A DNA stretch of 64,000 nt from VXNE01 sp963664635. GTDB taxonomy: Bacteria > Pseudomonadota > Gammaproteobacteria > Pseudomonadales > Azotimanducaceae. This document shows positions 40,458 through 47,255 of this stretch, piece by piece. The position numbers and the translations under genes were made by a program. The DNA is taken from contig OY761542.1 in the NCBI GenBank assembly GCA_963664635.1, positions 2,480,001-2,544,000 on the forward strand. The letters are read 5' to 3'. How positions within the stretch are numbered: the stretch's first letter is position 1; the number at the start of each line of letters is the position of its first letter. Under the pieces are notes generated by a model. The model saw only the letters and a program-made list of their open reading frames with translations, searched no databases and was not told where the DNA came from.

Positions 40458-42833
40458 TTGGCACAGAGACTCAGGGTTCTGGAACTCGGCACGGGCGTGG
40501 CATCCGCTTACGCCGCGAAGCTCATGGGCGACGCCGGCGCGGATGTCGTCAAGGTCGAGCCGCCCGGTGGCGATCCCGCGCGGGAGCGTGGCCCGTTTCC
40601 CGGCGGCGTGCGCGATCCCGAACGCAGCGGGATGTTCCTGGCACTGAATCTGAACAAGCGCGGGGTCACCCTCGATCCGGCGTCGGACCGGGCCGCACTC
40701 GATCGCCTGCTCGCCTGGGCCGACGTGCTGGTGCACGACCTGCGCGGCTCGGCCGCGGCCGCCATGGGTCTCGATGCGGGCACCCTGCGCGAGGCCCTGC
40801 CGGGGCTCGTCACCCTGGCGATCACGCCTTTCGGCCAGGTCGGCCCGTACGCCGAGTACGCGGCGGAGGAACTCACGGTGGCCAATGCGGGCGGCTGGAC
40901 GAATCAGTGCCCGGGCACGTCCACCGACCCGACCCTGCCCCCGTTGAAGGTCTTCGGCGACCAGTGCGCCCTGATGTCCGGGGTCGCGGGTACGACGGCG
41001 GCGCTGGCGGCTGCCCGCGAGGCGCGGCGCTCGGGCGTCGGGGAGCACATCGACCTGTCCGAGCAGTCGTACGTCGCGTCGGTCCTGGAGGGGGCAGTGC
41101 CGATGTACACCTATCGTGGCGAACTGACGGCGCGGCATCACAAGCGGATGCTGATCCCGTGGCGCATCTTCGAAGCCCGGGACGGCCCGGTGTTCCTGGT
41201 GTGCGTCGAGCAGGACCAGTGGGAGCGACTGGTGGAGTTCATGGGGCACCCGGACTGGGCCGGCCTCCCGACCTTCGCCGGGCGCGCGGAGCGCGCCGAG
41301 AACGACGATCTGGTGCACCTGTTCGTGCAGGAGTTCGTGGGCGAGTGGCCGGCACGCGAGCTCTACCACAAGGCGCAGGAACACCGGATCTGCCTCGCCC
41401 CGGTGATGGGTCTGGCCGAACTCGCGGGCAACGAGCATCTGCGCGCCAGGGGCTTCTTCGTGGAGGTGGGCGAGGGGGAGGCGCGCGTGGAGTACCTCGC
41501 GCCCGCCGCGCTCACCACCCGCGGGCGCGCCCCCGTCGTGCGTCCCGCGCCGGCTCTGGGTCAGCATGACGGCACGCTCGACACGCCCGCGCGCGCGCCG
41601 CGCCCGGCCGGCGGCGATCCGCGTCCGCCGCTGGCGGGCGTACGGGTGCTCGATCTCACCTGGGCGTGGGCGGGACCGTTCTGCACCATGAACCTCGCCC
41701 ATCTCGGCGCCGAGGTGATCCGCATAGAGTCGGCGAAGCGGGCGGACCTCTATCGGCGGCTGCGGATCTGCCCCGAAGAGTGGGGCGACGATCTCGACCT
41801 TTCAGGCATGTTCAACCAGTGGAACCAGGGCAAGTCGAGCATGTCCGTGGACCTCGGCCACCCCCGCGGCATCGAGGTCGTGAAACGGCTCGTCGCCGAG
41901 AGCGACGTGGTCGTGCAGAACTTCGCCACGGGGGTCATGGAGCGCCTCGGGCTCGGTTACGAGACGTTGCGCGAGATCAACCCGGGCATCATCCTCGCCA
42001 GCGTCACCGGCTACGGCCAGACCGGCCCGTACCGCCACTACATGGGTTACGGCCCGGCCATGCCGCCGCTCACGGGCCTGGCGATGGCGACCGGGTACGT
42101 CGGCGGCGGTCCCGAGGAATTCGGCCTGTCCATGCCCGACCCGACCGCGGGGATTACCACGGCGATGAGCGTCGTGTCGGCGTTGCTGAAGCGTGACGAG
42201 ACGGGGGAGGGCGACCACCTGGACGTGACGCTCTGGGAAGCCACGGGCGTGCTCAACATGGAAGGCTGGATGCGCTACGCGATGACCGGCGAGGAACCGG
42301 AACGCATGGGCAACCGGTCGGAACGGATGGCCCCGCACGGCTGCTTCCCCTGCGCCGGCGAGGATGCGTGGGTGTCGATCGCGTGCCGGAGCGACGCCGA
42401 GTGGGCGGCGTTGGCGAAGCACATCGATCCGGTCCTTGCCGACGATGCCCGGTTCCGGACGCTGGCCGGCCGCAAGACGCACGAGGACGCACTGGAAGCC
42501 ACGGTCGTCGCGTGGACGGCGGACCGGGACCGCTGGGAGATCACCCGTCTCCTGCAGGGAGACGGGATCGCCGCATTCCCGACGATGACGGCCCGCGACA
42601 TCGTCGAGGATGAACACCTGGATGCACGCGGGTTCATCGAGAGGCTCGAACACCCCAAGGTGGGCCGGCGCGCCCACGCCGGCATACCGTGGCTGCTCCA
42701 CGCGCGGGGGAACGGCGTGGCCAGGCCCGCGCCCTGCCTCGGCGCGGATACGGATCGTTGCCTGCACGCGTTGCTAGGACTCTCCGAGGACGAGATCGCG
42801 GGGCTCCATGGGGATGGGGCCATTGGAGTCTGA
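40458..42833 (+). CDS. Tandem-domain CaiB/BaiF (class III) CoA-transferase
   Basis: A 791-residue fusion of two complete family III CoA-transferase modules. The first (about residues 1-385) begins LRVLELGTGVASAYAAKLMG and the second (about 395-791) begins GVRVLDLTWAWAGPFCTMNL. The second module has the usual features MEPADHVLFS-free core NFATGVMERLGLGYETLREI and GYGQTGPYRHYMGYG; the first is more divergent. In this family two chains interlock as a dimer, so a tandem chain could make a single-chain pseudo-dimer. Start is TTG at 40458 after GGGGCAGGG. The substrate is unknown; carnitine, bile-acid or aromatic acyl-CoA chemistry occurs in the family. Confidence 0.88.
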   Translation: MAQRLRVLELGTGVASAYAAKLMGDAGADVVKVEPPGGDPARERGPFPGGVRDPERSGMFLALNLNKRGVTLDPASDRAALDRLLAWADVLVHDLRGSAAAAMGLDAGTLREALPGLVTLAITPFGQVGPYAEYAAEELTVANAGGWTNQCPGTSTDPTLPPLKVFGDQCALMSGVAGTTAALAAAREARRSGVGEHIDLSEQSYVASVLEGAVPMYTYRGELTARHHKRMLIPWRIFEARDGPVFLVCVEQDQWERLVEFMGHPDWAGLPTFAGRAERAENDDLVHLFVQEFVGEWPARELYHKAQEHRICLAPVMGLAELAGNEHLRARGFFVEVGEGEARVEYLAPAALTTRGRAPVVRPAPALGQHDGTLDTPARAPRPAGGDPRPPLAGVRVLDLTWAWAGPFCTMNLAHLGAEVIRIESAKRADLYRRLRICPEEWGDDLDLSGMFNQWNQGKSSMSVDLGHPRGIEVVKRLVAESDVVVQNFATGVMERLGLGYETLREINPGIILASVTGYGQTGPYRHYMGYGPAMPPLTGLAMATGYVGGGPEEFGLSMPDPTAGITTAMSVVSALLKRDETGEGDHLDVTLWEATGVLNMEGWMRYAMTGEEPERMGNRSERMAPHGCFPCAGEDAWVSIACRSDAEWAALAKHIDPVLADDARFRTLAGRKTHEDALEATVVAWTADRDRWEITRLLQGDGIAAFPTMTARDIVEDEHLDARGFIERLEHPKVGRRAHAGIPWLLHARGNGVARPAPCLGADTDRCLHALLGLSEDEIAGLHGDGAIGV

Positions 42834-42950
42834 GCGCGAATCCTCGGTCGCCAGGGAGACGCTCGCCCGGTGTGCCGCAGGATCGTCACGCGGGAGGCCG
42901 GGAGGTTCAGAACCCGTACCAGCGCACAAGCGCCAAGCGGCCAAAGCAGC

Positions 42951-42979
42951 TTGACATGCCGTGCTGATTGGAGTAGATG
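42951..42979 (+). promoter_or_regulatory. Promoter of small cysteine-rich gene A
   Basis: Perfect -35 TTGACA (42951-42956), 17-bp spacer, -10 TAGATG (42974-42979). The same layout (GGCTTGACA, 17 bp, TAG...) precedes the related gene E at 60741. Confidence 0.5.
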
Positions 42980-43014
42980 ACGACGGAAAAGGGCAATCGC
43001 GCGCAGGTGCGGGT

Positions 43015-43356
43015 ATGGACGAAGACAGAAGGAAAGAGTCACATCGCACACATCGAACGACGCTGGTGAGACGCGGCCTGCTGCCCTGGCTGGCGGTGGT
43101 CGCAATCTACCCGGTGGCGGCTTTCGGGGAATCGTGCTCCGATGCCTGGTACGCAGCCCCGGCCAAGGCATGGTGCTGGAATGAAGGCATAGACACGACC
43201 GCGTCGGGCGAATGTTCTCTCGAGCTTGCCTGCGGCTCGGGCAGCGACCGCACGGACGTCACGTTCACCGGCCCGACAAGCGACGTCAAAAAACTCAGAT
43301 GGTGTCCCGGTGACGCGGATCCGGATGACGGGGAATTGGTCGTCGGGACGTGCTGA
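43015..43356 (+). CDS. Small secreted cysteine-rich protein A
   Basis: A 113-residue exported protein. A signal peptide (LLPWLAVVAIYPVAAFGES) leaves a mature chain of about 75 residues with six cysteines. The first pair is C-x12-C (CSDAWYAAPAKAWC), the second C-x5-C (CSLELAC), and a last pair is more widely spaced (WC ... GTC). This matches the cysteine plan of the next three genes and of the gene at 60741. No known family is certain. The ATG at 43015 gives the shortest sensible signal peptide. It is 181 bases downstream of the double CoA-transferase, with its own promoter. Confidence 0.65.
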   Translation: MDEDRRKESHRTHRTTLVRRGLLPWLAVVAIYPVAAFGESCSDAWYAAPAKAWCWNEGIDTTASGECSLELACGSGSDRTDVTFTGPTSDVKKLRWCPGDADPDDGELVVGTC

Positions 43357-43399
43357 CCGACTCCGGGATCACGACGGATGGAACACCGGGAGGAAGCAA

Positions 43400-43798
43400 A
43401 TGACGAGCAGCTATACATCGGGATGGACTTGGGGTTGGCCGAGAGAGTACTGGATGAGTATCTCCTCCAGTACTCTCCGCGCAATCGCGATTGCCATGCT
43501 CTTGGTATCCGGGGTCGCCGTCGCCCAGGAGATCGGCGCCCCAAGCGCGACGCCGATCACAACGGCTGAATGCGAGAATGCGTGGGCGCGGGCCACCGCA
43601 GCGTCGAGTTGTACCACGACCACGTTGGCAGCCGAGAACGTGCCCCCCTCCGATGTCGTGACCAACTGCGCCATCAAGGCCAACTGCGCCTCGGTGCCTG
43701 GCGGAACGCACGACACGTTCAGCGACTATCACGGCGGGCCGGCCGGCGTCGAGACATTGCTGAACTGCAGTGGGACTCTGCGGCCGACGAGCTGCTGA
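43400..43798 (+). CDS. Small secreted cysteine-rich protein B
   Basis: A 132-residue exported protein with GGGAGG before its ATG. A signal peptide (AIAIAMLLVSGVAVAQ) is followed by six cysteines: C-x12-C (CENAWARATAASSC), C-x5-C (CAIKANC) and NC-x8-C (NCSGTLRPTSC). This is the same three-pair plan as its neighbours with clearly diverged sequence, so it belongs to a paralogous family rather than a recent copy. It is exported to the periplasm or beyond; the disulfides would form there. Confidence 0.68.
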   Translation: MTSSYTSGWTWGWPREYWMSISSSTLRAIAIAMLLVSGVAVAQEIGAPSATPITTAECENAWARATAASSCTTTTLAAENVPPSDVVTNCAIKANCASVPGGTHDTFSDYHGGPAGVETLLNCSGTLRPTSC

Positions 43799-43889
43799 AG
43801 CCGACCGAAGAGGATGCGCGGGCGCGTTCGGGCCCGACCGGCGGCGACACGACCCGCGGGGACCGTCATCTCACAGGTCCGACGTGGCG

Positions 43890-43917
43890 TTGCATTGGCG
43901 GCCTGCGGGCGTATGAT
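43890..43917 (+). promoter_or_regulatory. Promoter of small cysteine-rich gene C
   Basis: TTGCAT (43890-43895), 16-bp spacer, TATGAT (43912-43917, 5 of 6 matches to consensus). The duplicated copy before gene D (44573-44601) has TTGCAT, 17-bp spacer and CATGAT, so the -10 is weakened and the spacer one base longer there. Confidence 0.55.
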
Positions 43918-43948
43918 CGAATGCGAGTCCGAAACGAGGGGAACTCTT

Positions 43949-44371
43949 ATGACTCTGACGATTGCTTTTCGACGCCGGACAGTGGCCTTGTTCCCGTTGG
44001 TTGCTCTTGTTGGTTTGGGGGGCCTGCCGTCGGCTTCAGCCTACAGTCCCTATATCGAAGCGCGTTGCAGCGTTGCTTTCGAGAACAGCCAGGCAGCGAA
44101 CTCCTGCGAGACCTCCGGCTCGCACTACAAGATGACCGACACTGGCGATTCCAGCGCTCAATGCAAGGTGGAAACCCGTTGCCCACGGCAGACATCGACC
44201 TCCTCGGCTTCGACTTCGACTGGATCCGGGCTCGGGTCGTTAGGCGGATCGGAAGGGGACGTCTCTGGCGGGACGGTGGAAACCACCATGGTCCATGCCG
44301 AATACACCGGCTCGCGGGACGACATGACCGACCTGCGCAACTGCGACGGTGAACTCAAGAAATCATGCTAG
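43949..44371 (+). CDS. Small secreted cysteine-rich protein C
   Basis: A 140-residue exported protein with GAGGGGA before the ATG. Signal peptide (LFPLVALVGLGGLPSASA), then CSVAFENSQAANSC (C-x12-C), CKVETRC (C-x5-C), a Ser/Thr/Gly-rich low-complexity segment, and GSRDDMTDLRNCDGELKKSC (NC-x7-C). The last block resembles the L-x-N-x-D-G-x-L motif of cyanovirin-N homology domains, which is a hint only. It is the upstream member of a 684-bp tandem duplication whose second copy is gene D. Confidence 0.7.
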   Translation: MTLTIAFRRRTVALFPLVALVGLGGLPSASAYSPYIEARCSVAFENSQAANSCETSGSHYKMTDTGDSSAQCKVETRCPRQTSTSSASTSTGSGLGSLGGSEGDVSGGTVETTMVHAEYTGSRDDMTDLRNCDGELKKSC

Positions 44372-44414
44372 CTAGGGGCTTGATGCCGTAGGAGTTTCGC
44401 GCCAGCGAAACGCC
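44371..44414. repeat. Dispersed palindromic repeat, copy 2
   Basis: GGAGTTTCGC-GCCA-GCGAAAC (44391-44411) with the GCTAGGGGCTTGATGCCGTA lead. It matches the element at 1512 and lies just after gene C and before a tRNA gene. Confidence 0.6.
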
Positions 44415-44455
44415 CACCCGAGCAGCGGGGATGGGGCGCGGCCGTCGGGGTCGCG

Positions 44456-44529
44456 CGCACCCGCAGGGACTCGAACCCCGAACCCCCAGGTTCGAAGCTT
44501 GGTGCTCTATCCAGTTGAGCTACGGGTGC
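44456..44529 (-). tRNA. tRNA-Arg (anticodon TCG), duplicated copy with a stem mismatch and no CCA
   Basis: Reverse complement folds as a tRNA: acceptor GCACCCG/CGGGTGC, D arm GCTC..GAGC, anticodon loop CTTCGAA giving TCG, and T arm with TTCGAGT. The anticodon stem is CCAAG/CCTGG, so one A-C mismatch replaces the G-C pair of the copy at 45354. The CCA is not encoded (CGC follows). It is probably a degenerating duplicate, although a single mismatch could be tolerated. Confidence 0.85.
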
Positions 44530-44572
44530 GGTCGGGCGGGAGCATAGCCGGCTGCGGACCGTGTCCGTGGCG

Positions 44573-44601
44573 TTGCATTGGCGGACCTGCGGGTGCATGA
44601 T
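44573..44601 (+). promoter_or_regulatory. Duplicated promoter of small cysteine-rich gene D
   Basis: TTGCAT (44573-44578), 17-bp spacer, CATGAT (44596-44601). It is the copy of the gene C promoter with a substitution in the first -10 base. Confidence 0.4.
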
Positions 44602-44632
44602 CGAATGCGAGTCCGGAATGAGGGGAACTCTA

Positions 44633-45073
44633 ATGACTCTGACGATTGCCCATCGACGCCCGACGGTGGCGTTGTTCCTGTTGTTCGTTCTTGTTGGTTT
44701 GGGTGCCCTGCCGTTGGCTTCAGCCGACCAGGCCGGCTTCATCGAATCGCGTTGCACGGTTTCTTTCGAAAACAGTCTGGCAGCGGACTCCTGCGAAACC
44801 TCCGGCTCGGACTACACGATGTCTTGGACTGGCGATTCCAACGCTCCGTCTTGGACTGGCGATTCCAACGCTTCCTGCCAACTGGCAACCCGTTGCCAAC
44901 GGACAACGACATCCTCGGCTACGACTCTATCCGGTTTCGGGGGAGGGGGGGAGTCGGAAGGGGAGATCTCTGGCACGGCGACGGAAATGGTCGACGCCGC
45001 TTATACCGGCAGCCGGGATGACATGAACGACCTGCGCAACTGCAACGGCGTACTCAAGAAAACATGCTCTTGA
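44633..45073 (+). CDS. Small secreted cysteine-rich protein D (tandem duplicate of C)
   Basis: A 146-residue exported protein, clearly a diverged copy of gene C: identical start MTLTIA, signal peptide, CTVSFENSLAADSC (C-x12-C), CQLATRC (C-x5-C) and GSRDDMNDLRNCNGVLKKTC (NC-x7-C). It carries an internal 27-bp direct duplication (44822-44875) that repeats SWTGDSNA before the second cysteine pair. The Ser/Gly linker has diverged most. Cysteines and flanks are conserved, which suggests selection on the folded part. Confidence 0.7.
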   Translation: MTLTIAHRRPTVALFLLFVLVGLGALPLASADQAGFIESRCTVSFENSLAADSCETSGSDYTMSWTGDSNAPSWTGDSNASCQLATRCQRTTTSSATTLSGFGGGGESEGEISGTATEMVDAAYTGSRDDMNDLRNCNGVLKKTCS

Positions 45074-45110
45074 TGCCGTAGGAGTTTGGTTTTCGCGCCA
45101 GCGAAACGCT
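45067..45110. repeat. Dispersed palindromic repeat, copy 3 (with 6-base insertion)
   Basis: CTTGATGCCGTAGGAGTTT, then an inserted GGTTTT, then CGCGCCAGCGAAACGCTC. It is the counterpart of the copy at 44371 within the tandem duplication; the insertion disturbs the stem. Confidence 0.55.
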
Positions 45111-45353
45111 CACCCGAGCAGCGGGTTTGGGGTGGAGGTGCGCGGCCGTCGGGTCGCGCCGGCGGCAGCGCCACGCGGCCGGGGCATGTCTTCTGCGCGC
45201 GCAGTAAGGGTCTGGTTGTCGTGCCCGCCGGGCAGCACCTGGACGATGGGCATGTCGCCATGCTCCGGGAACAGCGGGCACCGTGCGAGTGGGGTGTCGA
45301 TCGGCACGGTTTGGCGAACCCGGAACTGGCGGATTGCGGCGCGGCAGTCGGAT
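45111..45353. other. Intergenic stretch between gene D and tRNA-Arg
   Basis: About 240 bases that have no counterpart in the upstream duplicate. Minus-strand codons at about 45190-45320 (VRQTVPIDTPLARCPLF, MPIVQVLPGG) look weakly protein-like, but I recognise nothing and no complete gene. Confidence 0.4.
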
Positions 45354-45430
45354 TGGCGCACCCGCAGGGACTCGAACCCCGAACCCCCAGGTTCGAAGCC
45401 TGGTGCTCTATCCAGTTGAGCTACGGGTGC
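45354..45430 (-). tRNA. tRNA-Arg (anticodon TCG)
   Basis: Reverse complement folds fully: acceptor GCACCCG/CGGGTGC, D arm, anticodon stem CCAGG/CCTGG around CTTCGAA (anticodon TCG), T arm with TTCGAGT, discriminator G and an encoded CCA (45354-45356). It is the intact parent of the copy at 44456; the 40 bases 5' of both tRNA genes are also nearly the same. Confidence 0.95.
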
Positions 45431-45527
45431 GGCCGGGCGGGAGTATAGCCGGCTGCGGACCGTGTCCGACGGGCGTCCGGCCGTCCTCGTGGCATACTTC
45501 GGCCGTTTGTCGAAGCGGGAGTTCCAG

Positions 45528-46718
45528 GTGGGCGAACAGCCCCTGCAAGGCGTCACGGTCCTCGACCTGGGCCAGATCTACAACGGCCCCTACTGCGGCT
45601 ACCTGCTGGCGATGTCCGGCGCGCGGGTCATCAAGGTGGAGTCGCCCATCGGCGAGGGCCTGCGCGGCGCGGCGTCGCGGGGCTCCGAGGGGTACGCGTT
45701 CTGGATGCTGAACGGGCACAAGGAGACGGTCACCGTCAATCTCAAGTCGGACCGGGGCCGCGAGATGCTGATCGACCTCGCGCGGCATGCGGACGTGCTG
45801 CTCGAGAACTTCGCGCCGGGGACGATGGACCGGCTCGGGGTGGGCAGCACGGTGCTGCGGGAGGCGAACCCCCGGCTGGTGTACGCGGCGTCGACGGGCT
45901 TCGGACGGACGGGGCCGCATCGCGACTACCTGGCCATGGACGTGACCGTGCAGGCGATGAGCGGCATCGTGAGCATCACGGGCAACGACGACGAACCGCC
46001 GCTCAAGTCCGGCCCCGCACTCTGCGACATGCTCGGTGGCGTGCATCTGTACGGCGCGATCGTCACGGCGCTGTACCGGCGGGAGCAGACCGGGGAGGGC
46101 GCGGTGCTCGATGTCGCCATGCAGGACGCGGTGTTCCCGACGCTCACCTCCGCGCTCGGCGCCTACTACAAGCTCGGCCACAACCCGCCGCGCACGGGCA
46201 ACCGGCACCAGGCGCTCGCCGTGGCGCCGTACAACGTCTACGCGGCGAGCGACGGGCACGTCGCGATCATCGTCATCCGCGAGGGCCACTGGCGCAAGCT
46301 GCTGCGGGCGATGGGACGGCCGGAACTCGGCGAGGATGCACGGTTCGTCGACATGGCCGCGCGCTGCCGGAACATGGACGAGACGGACGCGGCGGTGGAG
46401 GCGTGGACCTCGACGCTGACGCGGGACGAGGTGTTCCGCATCTGCCAGGAGCACGAGGTCATCTGCGCCCCCGTCCGGTCCCTCGATGACGTGGTCAACG
46501 ACCCTCACCTGCTGGCCAGGGGTGCGCTGGCCAAGGTGATGCACCCGAGTTTCGGCGAGATCTCGCTGCCGAGCACGCCCCTGCGTTTCGAGGACGTGGA
46601 TCCGCCGGTGCCGTCGATGCCGCGCGCACTCGGTCAGGACAACGCCGCGGTGTTCGGAGAGTTCCTGGGCTACCGGGCCGCGGACCTCGAGGCGCTGCGG
46701 GAGGACGACGCGATCTGA
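45528..46718 (+). CDS. CaiB/BaiF (class III) CoA-transferase
   Basis: A 396-residue single-domain enzyme. It has the family start GVTVLDLGQIYNGPYCGYLLA, the catalytic-Asp region LAMDVTVQAMSGIVSITG (the Asp is expected here) and VIKVESPIGEGLRG. The N-terminal Tyr-Asn-Gly motif resembles formyl-CoA or crotonobetainyl-type transferases, but the substrate cannot be assigned. GTG 45528 with GGGAG upstream is preferred; the frame extends to 45462 and a TTG lies at 45507. The cytochrome gene overlaps its stop. Confidence 0.9.
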   Translation: MGEQPLQGVTVLDLGQIYNGPYCGYLLAMSGARVIKVESPIGEGLRGAASRGSEGYAFWMLNGHKETVTVNLKSDRGREMLIDLARHADVLLENFAPGTMDRLGVGSTVLREANPRLVYAASTGFGRTGPHRDYLAMDVTVQAMSGIVSITGNDDEPPLKSGPALCDMLGGVHLYGAIVTALYRREQTGEGAVLDVAMQDAVFPTLTSALGAYYKLGHNPPRTGNRHQALAVAPYNVYAASDGHVAIIVIREGHWRKLLRAMGRPELGEDARFVDMAARCRNMDETDAAVEAWTSTLTRDEVFRICQEHEVICAPVRSLDDVVNDPHLLARGALAKVMHPSFGEISLPSTPLRFEDVDPPVPSMPRALGQDNAAVFGEFLGYRAADLEALREDDAI

Positions 46719-47182
46719 TGACCGGTGCGGGCCGGCTGCGCCCCGGGATCCGGCTGCGGCCCGGGATTCGGCTGCGCGCCGGGATGGTGACCCTTGGCAC
46801 GGTTGCGCTCGCCGGCACGTTCCAGGCGGCGAGCGGGGACGCGGAGCCCCGCTTCGGCGTGACGGACGTCATGGACGCCATGGTCGTGCCGGCGTCCGAT
46901 GCGCTGTTCGGCGTGGGCCGCGTGGCGCCGGACTCCGAGCGGGCCTGGCTTGCGCTGCGAGACCAGGCGGTCATCCTGGCGGAGGCGGGGCGCGCCCTGA
47001 CCGTGGCCGGGCGCAGCCGGGGCGAAGACTGGGACGGCTGGTCGATCGCCATGTCGCGGGCCGCCGGCGCGTCGGCCGACGCGATCGACGCGCGCGACGT
47101 GGATGGCGTGCTGTTCGCCGGCGGCGACATCATCGAGAGTTGCACGGGCTGCCACCGGGTGTATCTGCCGGTCCGGGAGTGA
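46718..47182 (+). CDS. Exported c-type cytochrome (class II-like)
   Basis: A 154-residue protein with an Arg-rich start containing a near-perfect repeat (RLRPGIRLRPGIRLR), a hydrophobic export segment (GMVTLGTVALAGTF) and one heme site, SCTGCHRVY, at the very C-terminus. Helical segments precede it. A C-terminal CxxCH and helical body are typical of cytochrome c-prime/class II. The ATG overlaps the CoA-transferase stop. Electron transfer for the divergent-strand copper amine oxidase is possible but only positional. Confidence 0.78.
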   Translation: MTGAGRLRPGIRLRPGIRLRAGMVTLGTVALAGTFQAASGDAEPRFGVTDVMDAMVVPASDALFGVGRVAPDSERAWLALRDQAVILAEAGRALTVAGRSRGEDWDGWSIAMSRAAGASADAIDARDVDGVLFAGGDIIESCTGCHRVYLPVRE

Positions 47183-47255
47183 GCGCTCCGCGCGGTCTCG
47201 CGCCGAAGGGTGCCGCCGTTCCTCCACTCGGTACGAAATGCCGCGCGGCTGCGCG

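Noticed and set aside
43015..45073. Calling the small cysteine-rich proteins cyanovirin-N homology proteins
   Set aside because: Only the L-x-N-x-D-G-x-L block and the first cysteine pair are reminiscent; the extra C-x5-C pair does not fit.
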